Below are positions 16,354-25,053 of a stretch of 64,000 bases of DNA, piece after piece. The notes under the pieces were generated by a model. The model did not search any database. It had not been told where the DNA came from and saw only the letters and a list, made by a program, of their open reading frames with translations. Both the position numbers and the translations under genes were made by a program. The DNA lies in the NCBI RefSeq assembly GCF_027460265.1, contig NZ_JAPZBC010000001.1, positions 4,161,501-4,225,500 on the forward strand. Reading direction: 5' to 3'. Origin of the DNA: Streptomyces sp. WMMC940 (GTDB lineage Bacteria; Actinomycetota; Actinomycetes; Streptomycetales; Streptomycetaceae). Each line of letters begins with the position of its first letter. The stretch's first letter is position 1.

Positions 16354-17722
16354 TCACCGTACGCGGGGCGCCACCGTGATCCGCGTCGGCGCCGTCGTGC
16401 TGCGTCGGGACGCCACGAGCAGTCCGCGCAGCGCCAGCACCGCGCCCAGTGCCAGGATGCCCGCCGCCATGGACATGCCCACCACGCCGTTCAGGGGCAG
16501 CGAGATCCCGATCGCCCCGCCGACCACCCACGACATCTGCAGGAGCGTCTCCGAGCGGGCGAAGGCCGAGGTCCGTACCGACTCCGGGACGTCGCGCTGG
16601 ATCATCGCGTCCAGGGACAGCTTCGACAGCGCCTGGGAAAGCCCGGCCACCGCGCCCAGCACCGCCACCATCAGCGGACTGAAGAACACCGCCGCGAGCA
16701 CCGCCGCGGACAGCGCCAGCGTCAGTCCCGTGGCGACGATCACCTCCGGAGGCCGGTTGCGCACCCACGCTCCGATCGCCGTTCCGCAGGCGTTCCCGAT
16801 CCCCGCGGCGACGCCCACCATCACCAGCGAGGCGGCCGCGCTCTGCCCCGCCAGCGGATGGACGCGCAGCAGGAAGGCCAGGAAGAAGATGAGGAAACCC
16901 GACAGCATGCGGTGGGCCACGTTCGCCTGGAGTCCGTGCAGCACGGACGGGCCGACGGTCCGCAGACTCGGCTTCCGCTCGCCGTGCGTCAGGATGTGCG
17001 CCTTCCGTTCGCCCTTCGCCGAGTCGACCTTGGGCGGCATGCTCAACGAGAGGAACGTGCCCGCGGCGAAGATCGCGCACGCGCCGTACAGCGGCCAGGC
17101 GGGGCCGATCTGCTGGAGGGCCGGCGCCGATCGGCGCGGCGATGCCCGTGGCCAGCAGCCCGGCCAGCGTCACCCGCGAGTTCGCCTTCACCAGGGCGAA
17201 CCCCGTCGGCAGCAGACGCGGCACGACGGCGCTGCGGATCACCCCGTACGCCTTCGAGCACACCAGTACGCCGAGTGCCGCCGGGTACAGCTCGATGCCG
17301 CCCGTCGCGACCGCGCCCGACATGGTCAGTGCCAGCAGCGCGCGGGCCGTCATCGTGCCCGCCATCGCCGCACGGCGGCCGTGCGGAACATGGTCCAGCA
17401 GCGGGCCGATCACCGGGGCCAGCAGCGTGAACGGCGCCATGGTGATCGCCAGGTAGAGCGCGACCCGCCCGCGGGCCTCGTCGGTGGGGACGGAGAAGAA
17501 CACGGTCGACGCCAGTGCGACGGTGATCATGACGTCGCCGGCGCCGTTGACCGCGTGCAGTTCGATCAGCTTGCCCAGTCCGGACTCGCCCGCGCCGTGC
17601 GCGTGGGTGGCCCGCCGGATGCCTCTGGCCGTTCGGGTGAACGGCAGGTGCAGGGCGCGGCCGACGGCTCGGCACGCCCTGCTCAGCGGCCCGGGAGCGC
17701 CGGACGACCTCGCGGCTGTCAC
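16354..17722 (-). pseudogene. MFS transporter interrupted by a +1 frameshift
   Basis: The N-terminal half (GTG at 17722: IELHAVNGAGDVMITVALASTVFF ... SRVTLAGLLATGIAAPIGAG) and the C-terminal half (LQQIGPAWPLYGACAIFAAGTFLSLSMPPK ... VVGGAIGISLPLNGVVGMSMAAG) are in different frames. They join seamlessly if one G is removed from the GGG at 17118-17120 (plus strand). The reconstructed protein is a typical 12-helix major facilitator of about 450 residues. Everything else is intact, so this is either a very recent inactivation or a homopolymer sequencing error. It is divergent from the DUF3027 gene. Confidence 0.78.
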
Positions 17723-18003
17723 GTCGTCATAGTGCCCTACGCGCAGCCGACCCGAACCGGGATTCGGACGGGCAGGTGGGCGGCGCGCCACAGAGGGGGT
17801 AGCGTGCGTAGCGCGCCACCGGCGGTAGTTCCCGGCCGCGCGCCTTTTCGCCATCCCGCAGAATGGGTGACGGTAGGTGTGCCCGAGACAGAGTGCCCGG
17901 GTGCGGACGTCGATGCGGCCCTCTGGTCCGCTCCGCCCGCTGCTCGTACATCGCGAATCGGCCAGGCGCACCCGTGAGACGGCGTAGGAGAGAAGCGAGA
18001 CCT

Positions 18004-18915
18004 GTGAGTGCTGCGACGACGCGAAGCCGTACCCCCGACCGTCTGTGCGCCGAGGCGGTAGACCTCGCCCGGGCGGCCGCCGACGAGGCCGCCGCGCCCG
18101 GGGTGGTGGGTGAGCACGTCTCGCTCGCGTCCGAGGGCGACCGGGTCGTCACCCATTTCTTCGAGTGCCAGGAGGCCGGCTACCGGGGCTGGCGCTGGGC
18201 CGTCACGGTGGCCCGCGCGTCCCGCGCGAAGAACGTCACGGTCGACGAGGCCGTGCTCCTGCCGGGTCCGGACGCGCTGCTCGCGCCGGAGTGGGTGCCG
18301 TGGAGCGAGCGGCTGCGGCCTGGTGACCTCGGGCCGGGCGATCTGCTGCCCACGGACGCGGAGGACCTGCGGCTCGAGCCCGGCTATTCGGGTGAGGACG
18401 CGCCGCCACCGAACGCGGCGGTCTCCGAGGAGATGGCCGACCGCGTCGACGCCGAGGACGCGGAGATCGTGACCCGCGCCCCGTCACGCGGTGCGATCGC
18501 CTCCGTGGCCGAGGAACTCGGCATGCGCCGGGCGCGGGTCCTCTCCCGCTACGGCCTGCACGTCGCCGCGGACCGCTGGGAGGACTCCTTCGGCGCGAAG
18601 ACGCCGATGGCGCAGGCCGCGCCGGCGTCGTGCCAGTCCTGCGGCTTCCTGATGCCGCTGTCGGGGTCGCTCAAGCAGGCGTTCGGGGTGTGCGCGAACG
18701 AGTTCTCCCCCGCGGACGGGCGGGTCGTGTCGCTGTCGTACGGGTGCGGCGGGCACTCCGAGGCGGCGGTCATGCCGAAGCCGCCGCGGCCGGCGCCGCC
18801 GGTGCTCGACTCGATGCGGTCGGACGACTTCCCGCTCCGTCCGGCACCGGACAGCGGCTCGGTCCCGGACCACGTGGAGGCGACCGCGCAGGACGAGGAC
18901 CTGGGTCACTCGTAG
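18004..18915 (+). CDS. DUF3027 family protein
   Basis: 303 residues, GTG start. Landmarks are the N-terminal LCAEAVDLARAAADEAA, VGEHVSLASEGDRVVTHFFECQEAGYRGWRWAVTVARA, VPWSERLRPGDLGPGDLLP, RVLSRYGLHVAADRW, and a zinc-ribbon-like set CQSCGF / FGVCANEFSP / YGCGGHSE. This is the full pattern of the actinobacterial DUF3027 family, whose function is unknown. A C-terminal tail (about 40 residues) is disordered and acidic. The gene is followed by a strong terminator and meets the AvrD-type cluster head-on. Confidence 0.85.
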   Translation: MSAATTRSRTPDRLCAEAVDLARAAADEAAAPGVVGEHVSLASEGDRVVTHFFECQEAGYRGWRWAVTVARASRAKNVTVDEAVLLPGPDALLAPEWVPWSERLRPGDLGPGDLLPTDAEDLRLEPGYSGEDAPPPNAAVSEEMADRVDAEDAEIVTRAPSRGAIASVAEELGMRRARVLSRYGLHVAADRWEDSFGAKTPMAQAAPASCQSCGFLMPLSGSLKQAFGVCANEFSPADGRVVSLSYGCGGHSEAAVMPKPPRPAPPVLDSMRSDDFPLRPAPDSGSVPDHVEATAQDEDLGHS

Positions 18916-18964
18916 GTCCCTCGCGGGTTCCTCTCCGGCGAAGTCACCGCCCGGCCCGCGGGTC

Positions 18965-18992
18965 GGCGCCCCGGGCGGCGGCCCGGGGCGCC
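18965..18992. terminator. 12-bp perfect hairpin closing the AvrD cluster and the DUF3027 gene
   Basis: GGCGCCCCGGGC, loop GGCG, GCCCGGGGCGCC. It lies 49 bp after the DUF3027 stop and 6 bp beyond the oxidoreductase stop (18999) on the opposite strand, so it can end both transcripts. Confidence 0.65.
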
Positions 18993-18998
18993 GCCCGG

Positions 18999-19946
18999 TC
19001 AGAAGGCCACGATCAGCCGGCCGCGGACCCCGCCCTCCTCCAGCAGGCGGTGTGCCCTCGCGACCTCCGAAGGGGGGAGCACCTCGGCCGTGCGAGGCGT
19101 GAGGACACCCCGCTCCGCGAGAGCGGCGAGTTCCTGGAGCGCGGCGGCTCTGCCGGGGTGGTCCACGACGAACGCCTGGTGCACCTGGATGCCCCGCGTG
19201 GCGGGTGCGTCGTAGGGACGGCACTTGACGAGTCCACCGCCGTCACGGACGGCGGACAGCGCGGGTTCACCGAGGACGGCGGCGTCGATGAGCCCGTCTG
19301 CCCCGTCCGGCACTGCCCTACGGTACGCGGCGACGGTTTCGGCCGGGTTCGCCCCACGGGTCACGACGAGGTCCGCGCCGAGTCGGGTGAGCAGCGCCCG
19401 GTCCGCCTCGTACGCGTCGGCCACGACCCGCAGCCCGCGGTGCCTGGCGAGCTGCACGGCGTATCCGCCGAGCGCACCGGCGCCGCCGGTGACGGCGAGT
19501 GTCGCGCCGGGGGGCAGGGCGAGGAGTCCGAGGGCCTGGTGTGCGGTGAGGCCGTTCATGGGGAGGCCGGCAGCGTCGACGAGAGGCACGGACTCCGGCA
19601 CGCGTACGACCTGATCGGCCGGAACGCTGATCGACTCCGCCTGCGCCCCGCCGAGTGCGGTGAAGGGGTTGACGAAGGCCATCACGCGGTCGCCGACCGA
19701 GAAGCCCGTGACCCCCGGCCCCGTCTCCTCGAGATGGCCGGAGGCGTCCATCCCCGGGATGAACGGCGGGGTGAACGGTGACATGTATGCGGCGAGTTCA
19801 CCCGACCGCAGCATGAGGTCGGTGGGGTTCACGGCGGCCGCCGTCACGCGTATGCGCACATGGCCGGGGACGGTGGGGGGCTCGGGGCGTTCGACGACGG
19901 CGAGGACGTCGGGAGCGCCGTAGGTGCTGATGCCGATCGCGTGCAT
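18999..19946 (-). CDS. NADP-dependent quinone-oxidoreductase-type (MDR) reductase
   Basis: 315 residues of the zinc-free medium-chain reductase family. The GroES-like half runs from MHAIGISTYGAPDVL through VNPTDLMLRSGEL and GMDASGHLEETGPGVTGFSVGDRVM. The Rossmann half shows LAVTGGAGALGGYAVQLARHRG (the AxGGxGxxG nucleotide loop, about residues 150-165). No structural or catalytic zinc cysteines are present. Such enzymes reduce C=C bonds conjugated to carbonyls. As last gene of the AvrD cluster, 33 bp behind the second P-loop gene and with GGAGAG before its ATG, it is a candidate for reducing a butenolide-type intermediate, the step BprA performs in gamma-butyrolactone synthesis. That role is inference. 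Confidence 0.83.
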   Translation of the reverse strand: MHAIGISTYGAPDVLAVVERPEPPTVPGHVRIRVTAAAVNPTDLMLRSGELAAYMSPFTPPFIPGMDASGHLEETGPGVTGFSVGDRVMAFVNPFTALGGAQAESISVPADQVVRVPESVPLVDAAGLPMNGLTAHQALGLLALPPGATLAVTGGAGALGGYAVQLARHRGLRVVADAYEADRALLTRLGADLVVTRGANPAETVAAYRRAVPDGADGLIDAAVLGEPALSAVRDGGGLVKCRPYDAPATRGIQVHQAFVVDHPGRAAALQELAALAERGVLTPRTAEVLPPSEVARAHRLLEEGGVRGRLIVAF

Positions 19947-19978
19947 GGTGTGGAGCTCTCCGTGGTTCGGGTTCGCGG

Positions 19979-20575
19979 TCAGTGGTGCTGCGGGAGTGCG
20001 AGTGGGATGAGGGCGGCCAGTCGTTCGTCCGGTGTGCCGGTGAGGGTGTGCACGATCGCGCCCGCCCCGTCGAGGGTGTCGAGCAGCAGTCGGTCGGAGA
20101 GGGCCCGGAACCTCTCGCTGACGGGTGCGACCGCGTCGTTCAGCGGGAACTCCACCGGCAGATGCACGAAAGCGTCGTATCCGCACATGGCCTGGTGCAG
20201 GGCCTCGTGCCCGATGTGGGAGAGGACGTCCTGGTACGGGCCCGACGACGAACCGACCGCCTCGTACGGCACGTGGTCGGCGGGGTGCAGGCCGACGGCG
20301 AGGCGCACGGTGGCGTAGACCCACTCGTGGAGGAGGGATCCGTCGGACAGGAAGCCCCGGGGGTGGCGGGCCTCGGCGAGGAGACGCTCCGCGTACCGGC
20401 GCACGACGAGCTGCACGAGCTCCGCCTCCGTCGTCTCCTCCAACGACTTGGCGGCGCCCCTGGTGGGGTCGCGCATCGGGCTGCCGTGGGCTGACGGAAG
20501 CGCTGTGGCGCGGCCGGCCGCCGTGATGAGAGTGGTCTTGCCCGCGCCGTAGGCGCCGACGACTGCGAGTCTCAC
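19979..20575 (-). CDS. P-loop NTPase / kinase-like protein 2 of the AvrD cluster
   Basis: 198 residues. The start is taken at GTG 20575 because its GTGA overlaps the HAD stop and it begins exactly at the P-loop strand VRLAVVGAYGAGKTT. A longer ORF to 20683 would run inside the HAD gene. Walker A is residues 7-14. It shares a block with the NTPase at 23037: FLSDGSLLHEWVYATVRL, YDAFVHLPVEFPL, ERFRALSDRLLLDTL. The fold is of the nicotinamide-riboside-kinase/AAA_28 kind, so phosphorylation of a small hydroxyl substrate is plausible. The substrate is unknown. It is translationally coupled to the phosphatase. Confidence 0.75.
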   Translation of the reverse strand: MRLAVVGAYGAGKTTLITAAGRATALPSAHGSPMRDPTRGAAKSLEETTEAELVQLVVRRYAERLLAEARHPRGFLSDGSLLHEWVYATVRLAVGLHPADHVPYEAVGSSSGPYQDVLSHIGHEALHQAMCGYDAFVHLPVEFPLNDAVAPVSERFRALSDRLLLDTLDGAGAIVHTLTGTPDERLAALIPLALPQHH

Positions 20576-21375
20576 GATGCGCGGGGCCTTTCCGGGGCGG
20601 GGAGTGCGAGCAGGTCGGCCGACGGGTACGTCGGCGGAGGGGGCAGCGGGGCCGGTTCCGGTGCTCCCGGCAGGAATCGCCATCCCGCCCGGCTGCCGAT
20701 CTCCCGCAGCTCCGGGTCGCGGCCGACGACCACGGCCTTCCCGGCGGTCGCGAGCAGCGGCGCGTCGGAGACGTGGTCGCCGTAGGCCGTGGAGGCGTCC
20801 AGGTCGACGCGGTGCGCGGCGGCGAAGAGGCGCACGGCGTCGGCCTTGGCCCGGCCGATCATGGGCTGGTTGGGCCGGTTCACCAGCCTCCCCGTGTACG
20901 TGCGGGACAGCGGGTCGATCTCCGGCTCCGTGCAGAGCACGTGGTGCGCTCCGACGTGGTGCTGCAGAGGCTCCAGCAGGGCGGGGAAGGAGCCGGACAC
21001 GAGGACGACGAGGTCGCCGCTCGCCCGGTGTGCCCGCAGGCGGCCCAGTACGGGGTCGTTGAAGAGCCCTCCGAGCGCGAGTTCGGCGTCGAACCAGTCG
21101 CGGGCGAGCCGGGCGATGTGTTCCGTGCGGGTTCCCGTATAGAGCGCGAAGTAGGCACGGTTGGTCTCCTCGCGCCCGACGCCCGCGGCCGTCATGGCCT
21201 TGAGGCGCTGTCTGTCCTGGACGAGGTGGTGCGCCGGACGGGCGTCGGCGGCATACCAGTACGCCAGGAAGCGGAAGAGGCCGGCGGAGGTGGTCAGGGT
21301 GTGGTCGACGTCGAAGAACGCGGCGCGGGCGACGGCTCGGGGGCGCCGGCCGGAGCGGATCGGACTGTCGGTCAT
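20572..21375 (-). CDS. HAD-IB family phosphatase (SerB-like)
   Basis: 267 residues from the ATG at 21375. The HAD motifs are complete: motif I AAFFDVDHTLT (DxDxT), motif II LVVLVSGSFPALL, the Lys region MIGRAKADAVRLF, and motif IV STAYGDHVSDAPLL. A helical cap lies between motifs I and II (FLAYWYAADARPAHHLV ... ARDWFDAELALGG). HAD-IB enzymes hydrolyse phosphoserine and related phosphomonoesters. In this gene neighbourhood it is the natural candidate to dephosphorylate a lactone-phosphate intermediate. A Pro-rich tail follows. Its stop overlaps the start of the next gene (GTGA). Confidence 0.85.
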   Translation of the reverse strand: MTDSPIRSGRRPRAVARAAFFDVDHTLTTSAGLFRFLAYWYAADARPAHHLVQDRQRLKAMTAAGVGREETNRAYFALYTGTRTEHIARLARDWFDAELALGGLFNDPVLGRLRAHRASGDLVVLVSGSFPALLEPLQHHVGAHHVLCTEPEIDPLSRTYTGRLVNRPNQPMIGRAKADAVRLFAAAHRVDLDASTAYGDHVSDAPLLATAGKAVVVGRDPELREIGSRAGWRFLPGAPEPAPLPPPPTYPSADLLALPAPERPRAS

Positions 21376-21547
21376 GCGGCCGTCCTGTGGGTCGGTGCGG
21401 ACTGGGGCGGATGACGTACGGGCAGGTTGACGCTTCGTGGCGGAGGGGCTGGGGCGCGACCGCACGGCGGTGTCCCGGAAGGCCGGCGGGCGCGCCCGTT
21501 TCACGTCAGTACTGCGGAGGGGCCGCGCCGTGGCGGACCGGGTGGTG

Positions 21548-21859
21548 TCAGACGCGTGCGCCGGCCTCGACGAGCACTCTTGCGGCTCTGGCCGTCGTCC
21601 CGGCCTCGTGGAGGACCTCGTCCGAGATCTCGATGCCGAAACGACTGCTCAGATCCACGGCCACCTCCACGAGCACCAGGGAGTCGAAGCCGAGCATGTC
21701 GAATTCCGTGTCGGCGGTGGTGGTGTCCGCGGGCGCCTCGTACTTCTCCCTGAGGATTCCGAGGACGACTTCGGCGACGGCCGCGACGGCGGCGGAGTCG
21801 GCGGGAGACGCTCCCTTGGCGGTGTTCGGGTCGGCGGAGGTGCTGATGGTCGTGCTCAT
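21548..21859 (-). CDS. Acyl carrier protein (cluster-dedicated)
   Basis: 103 residues with the phosphopantetheine attachment motif FDMLGFDSLVLVEV (Ser60), preceded by a helix VAEVVLGILREKYEAP and followed by DLSSRFGIEISDEVLHEAGTTARAARVL, the full four-helix ACP pattern. A 25-residue Thr/Ala-rich N-terminus is extra. It differs from the fatty-acid AcpP pattern (no GADSLD) and lies 84 bp behind the KASIII, so it should be the carrier on which that enzyme builds a beta-ketoacyl chain. Confidence 0.9.
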   Translation of the reverse strand: MSTTISTSADPNTAKGASPADSAAVAAVAEVVLGILREKYEAPADTTTADTEFDMLGFDSLVLVEVAVDLSSRFGIEISDEVLHEAGTTARAARVLVEAGARV

Positions 21860-21943
21860 GTGATGTCGGTCCTTCGCTTTCGCTGTGGTGGGGTGAGGAT
21901 CGAGAGGTGGTCGGCCGCCGATGGGCGCCCGTGCCCGCCGCGT

Positions 21944-22945
21944 TCAGACGGGCGAGATGTCCGGCCAGGTCAGCGCGGCGGATCCCCAGGTCAGACCGCC
22001 CCCGAAGGCAGTGAGCAGGACCCGGTCGCCGGGCGCGATCTGGCCGGTCGCGTCGGCGAGGGCCAAGGGAATGGACGCGGCCGACGTGTTGCCCACCCGG
22101 TCGATGTTGATCACCGCGCGTTGGGAGTCGATGCCGAGCTGTTCGGCGACGGCCCGCAGGATCCGGACGTTGGCCTGGTGGCCGACGAGGTGGTTCACGC
22201 TCTCCACGGACCAGCCGATGTGCTCGAGGAGCGCCGCCGAGGAGCCCGCCATGCGGCGGACGGCGCTGGCGAACACCTTCTTGCCCTGCATCGCGAAGTA
22301 ACGTTCCTCCGCTTCCGGTTCCTGGTGGGTGGACCGCTGCCGCGACCCCCCGCCGGGGATCCAGATGAGGTCCTTGTTGGCTCCGTCGGTCCCGAGGTCG
22401 AAACCGGCGAAGGAGCCGAGTTGTCCCGCATCGCCCCTCCGGAGTACGGCTGCTCCGGCCCCGTCGCCGAAGATGACCGAGGTGGTGCGGTCGTGCGGGT
22501 TGAGGATCGTGGAGTAGGTTTCCGCGCCGATCACCAGAGCGGTGTCGACCCGGCCGGCTTCGATGGCGTTGGCGGCCACTTCCAGCGCGTAGACGAACCC
22601 GGAGCACACTGCCGAGATGTCGTACGCGGCGGCCTGTCCCAGAGCCAGGCGGGCCGCCACGTCCGGGGCGGTGGCCGGGCAGGGGTGGTCGGGCGTGGTG
22701 GTGGCCAGGACGACAAGGCCGACATCGGCCCCCAGGCCGAGACCTGCGGACTTCAGTGCGCGGTGACCGGCCTCCGTGGCGAGGTCGCCGGTGGACTGGC
22801 CGGTGTCGGCCCAGCGGCGCTGCCGGATGCCGGTCCGGGTGCGGATCCACTCGTCGGATGTGTCGAAACGGTCGGCGAGCTCCTCGTTGGAGACCCGTCG
22901 AGGCGGAAGGTAGGTGCCCAGTCCCCCGAGAATTGCCGCGGGCAT
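21944..22945 (-). CDS. 3-oxoacyl-ACP synthase III (KASIII/FabH-like)
   Basis: 333 residues, a complete FabH-type thiolase fold: DEWIRTRTGIRQRRW near residue 31, catalytic Cys114 in DISAVCSGF, His256 in VGHQANVRI, Asn286 in RVGNTSAASIPL, and a C-terminal LTAFGGGLTWGSAAL. The Cys-His-Asn triad means it condenses an acyl-CoA starter with malonyl-ACP to give a beta-ketoacyl-ACP. Ribosome site GGAGG is 8 bp before the ATG. Next to a private ACP and AvrD, it most likely supplies the acyl half of the product rather than housekeeping fatty acids. It is not with fabD/acpP/fabF, which supports this. Confidence 0.92.
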   Translation of the reverse strand: MPAAILGGLGTYLPPRRVSNEELADRFDTSDEWIRTRTGIRQRRWADTGQSTGDLATEAGHRALKSAGLGLGADVGLVVLATTTPDHPCPATAPDVAARLALGQAAAYDISAVCSGFVYALEVAANAIEAGRVDTALVIGAETYSTILNPHDRTTSVIFGDGAGAAVLRRGDAGQLGSFAGFDLGTDGANKDLIWIPGGGSRQRSTHQEPEAEERYFAMQGKKVFASAVRRMAGSSAALLEHIGWSVESVNHLVGHQANVRILRAVAEQLGIDSQRAVINIDRVGNTSAASIPLALADATGQIAPGDRVLLTAFGGGLTWGSAALTWPDISPV

Positions 22946-22975
22946 TCATATCCTCCAGTCGGTGGTGTCGGGCCC

Positions 22976-23024
22976 GGCGGGCGGGGTCGTTCACACGGCT
23001 CCTGAACGCCGTGCCCCGCCCGCC
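22976..23024. terminator. Possible hairpin between NTPase 1 and KASIII
   Basis: GGCGGGCGGGG (22976-22986) pairs with CCCCGCCCGCC (23014-23024), with an inner GTTCA/TGAAC pairing in the loop. It begins 13 bp beyond the NTPase stop on the transcribed minus strand and may act as an attenuator or processing site. Confidence 0.35.
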
Positions 23025-23036
23025 GCACCCGTGGCG

Positions 23037-23732
23037 TCAGACCGCTATGCGGTCCACTTCATTGGTGGTGTCGATCAGGGCGTACTCGGCCCGGGCCTTC
23101 TGGATCGCCTCGTCGATGTTCATCACGGGCTTGATGCCGTAGATGTCGACGATCTTCTGAAGACGCTCGGGGATGGTGCCGCCGACGGTGTGGTACGGGA
23201 TGCTGAGCTCGTTCAGCGTCTTGAGCATCAGCTCGTCGGCCAGCGAGCGGAACCGCTCGTTCACCGGGCGGTGTCCGTCCGGCACGAGCGGGAACTCGAT
23301 GGGCAGGTGGACGAAGGAGTCGTAGGCCGCCTTGGCGTGCTGCTTGGCCGGGACGCCCATCTGCTCCAGCACGTTGCCGTAGAACCGGATCTCGTCGGTG
23401 AGTTCGACGGAATCCAGCTGTACGGACTCGTTCGGGTTGATGCCGACCAGGACGCGTACCGTGCCGTAGGCCCACTCGTGGAGTGAGGAACCGTCCGAGA
23501 CGAACCCCTCGGGGAGGTGGGACTCGTTGACGGCCCGCTCCTGGTTGCGGCGCATGATCAGCATGATCAGCTCCGCCGGGGTGCATTCCTCCAGCGTCTT
23601 GCCGGGGATGGAGATGGGCAGCAGTTCCCGCATCGTCTTCGCGGACGAGCGGGGCAGGCCCGTGAGATGGGCGACGGCCATGGTCGTCAGCGTCTTGCCG
23701 ACGGAGTAGGTACCTGCGATGGCGAGCTTCAT
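23037..23732 (-). CDS. P-loop NTPase / kinase-like protein 1 of the AvrD cluster
   Basis: 231 residues beginning directly with the P-loop strand: MKLAIAGTYSVGKTL (Walker A 7-14). Conserved blocks with the second copy at 19979 are FVSDGSSLHEWAYGTVRVLVG, YDSFVHLPIEFPL and NERFRSLADELMLKTL. This copy has about 30 extra C-terminal residues (KPVMNIDEAIQKARAEY). It resembles AAA_28/NadR-type nucleoside kinases, with GFVSDGS as a likely Walker B region. It stands between AvrD (150 bp upstream) and KASIII (91 bp downstream). Phosphorylation of the sugar/polyol partner, or of the product for inactivation, is possible but unproven. Confidence 0.78.
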   Translation of the reverse strand: MKLAIAGTYSVGKTLTTMAVAHLTGLPRSSAKTMRELLPISIPGKTLEECTPAELIMLIMRRNQERAVNESHLPEGFVSDGSSLHEWAYGTVRVLVGINPNESVQLDSVELTDEIRFYGNVLEQMGVPAKQHAKAAYDSFVHLPIEFPLVPDGHRPVNERFRSLADELMLKTLNELSIPYHTVGGTIPERLQKIVDIYGIKPVMNIDEAIQKARAEYALIDTTNEVDRIAV

Positions 23733-23882
23733 GAGTGATTCCTCGAGGTGGAGCGTGAGTGGGTGGCCAGGGCGGGCGGCGCCGAGCCCTGGGGTGGTGA
23801 GCGCCCGAACAGGCCGGTGCTGGTCACTGGGGTGTGAGGCGACGCGGCCGGGGCGGTCGGGAGGTGACGGCCGTCGGGGCCC

Positions 23883-24980
23883 TCAGCCGGGGAGCCGGTG
23901 TGCCACCGAACAGACCACGCCGACGCCGGAGAGCTCCGCGACGATGTCGGCACGTCGCCAGGTCTCGCCGCTGCGGTTGCGCAGCACCGTGGCGTTGCGC
24001 AGCTCGGCCGTGACCGGAAGGGGCCCGCCCTCCGGTGTGGCGAGCGGCCGATGCGGGGTGCTCGCCTCGAACAGCGTGCTGCGCATCCAGAGGGTGTGGG
24101 AGTCGGCGCGGTCCACCTGGTCCAGCTCGTACAGCATGATCTGGCCGAGCTGGAGGGCGACGACGAAGGCGTCGATCAGGCCGGCGGACGGTTGGTGACC
24201 GCCCTCGGTGCCTTCGCCGGGCCCGGACGCCTCGTCCCAGGCGTCCAGGCGCACCACCGCGGTGGCGGTGTCGCGTCCGGCGCCGACGACGACGTCCTCG
24301 ATGCTCTGCCGACGCTTCTTGCAGCCGTCGCCGAAGGGCCTGCGCAATGGCTGCCCCGGTGCGGTGCCCGGCTCGGGGCCGCTGTCGGCGCCGGCGGTGC
24401 CGGCGCGGGCGCCGCGGTGTACGTCGGGGTGGTCGAGCTCGACCCGTACGGTCAGAGCCCCTACGGTCGCGTCGACGACGGAGACCGTCCGGCCGGGGTC
24501 GGGCGAGGCCGTCTCGGCGCCCAGTCGGGCGGAGACGGGGAACCCCGAGAGACCGTCCTCGACCGGGACCGCGCCGGCCTTGATCCGCGCCCGGCGGATC
24601 CAGGAGTCCCTCAGTTCCGCTCCGGTGAGCCCGCGGTGATGGCCGAGCAGTTCCTCGGTCAGCCGAACGCCCAGCAGCAGTACGTCGATCGTCGACAGAT
24701 GGGGCTTCTGGTCGACGGTGCCCTTTCGCGACCAGTCGGCCGGGTAGTCGACGGCCGCCGTGGCCGTCACGACGGGTGCCCCCTCGCCGGTGGCCGGTCC
24801 ACCGGGGGCGGTGTGCGCCGCGACACCCGTCAGCCGCTGTTGTGCACGCTTGTAGCCCTCGCCGAAGAAGCGGCGCTCCGGGGCCCCGAGGTAGTCCGAG
24901 ACGTTGCCGAGCCGCAGGATCGGGGGTGCGGTCCGGCCGTCGAGGTCCGGACGGCGTTCTGGGGCGGTGGCCGAGTTCAT
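23883..24980 (-). CDS. AvrD family protein (syringolide-type lactone synthase candidate)
   Basis: 365 residues. ILRLGNVSDYLGAPERRFFGEGYKR, YPADWSRKG, KPHLSTIDVLLLGVRL and RRARIKAG correspond to the family of AvrD, the Pseudomonas syringae protein that directs synthesis of syringolides from a beta-ketoacyl unit and a pentulose. The protein is internally duplicated: residues about 22-190 and 212-365 align (FFGEGYK40s/PFGDGCK217; ATAAV..W83/ATAVV..W248; LSTID99/AGLID270; W127/W298; FPVSARL/LPVTAEL), suggesting two repeats of one fold as in the double-hotdog AfsA. AAGGAG precedes the ATG. It probably joins the beta-ketoacyl-ACP to a small phosphorylated polyol. The exact reaction is inference. 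Confidence 0.82.
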   Translation of the reverse strand: MNSATAPERRPDLDGRTAPPILRLGNVSDYLGAPERRFFGEGYKRAQQRLTGVAAHTAPGGPATGEGAPVVTATAAVDYPADWSRKGTVDQKPHLSTIDVLLLGVRLTEELLGHHRGLTGAELRDSWIRRARIKAGAVPVEDGLSGFPVSARLGAETASPDPGRTVSVVDATVGALTVRVELDHPDVHRGARAGTAGADSGPEPGTAPGQPLRRPFGDGCKKRRQSIEDVVVGAGRDTATAVVRLDAWDEASGPGEGTEGGHQPSAGLIDAFVVALQLGQIMLYELDQVDRADSHTLWMRSTLFEASTPHRPLATPEGGPLPVTAELRNATVLRNRSGETWRRADIVAELSGVGVVCSVAHRLPG

Positions 24981-25053
24981 GATGATCTGCTCCTTGCTCG
25001 GTGTACGGCCGGCGGTGACGGGACGGGACGACCGGGGGCGGAAGGGCGGCCCG

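Noticed and set aside
21437..25000. Long plus-strand ORFs across the AvrD cluster (e.g. 21437-23005, 23898-26567)
   Set aside because: They lie antisense to proteins with complete catalytic motifs (KASIII triad, ACP serine, Walker A). Their composition is Gly/Arg/Asp-rich without recognisable domains.
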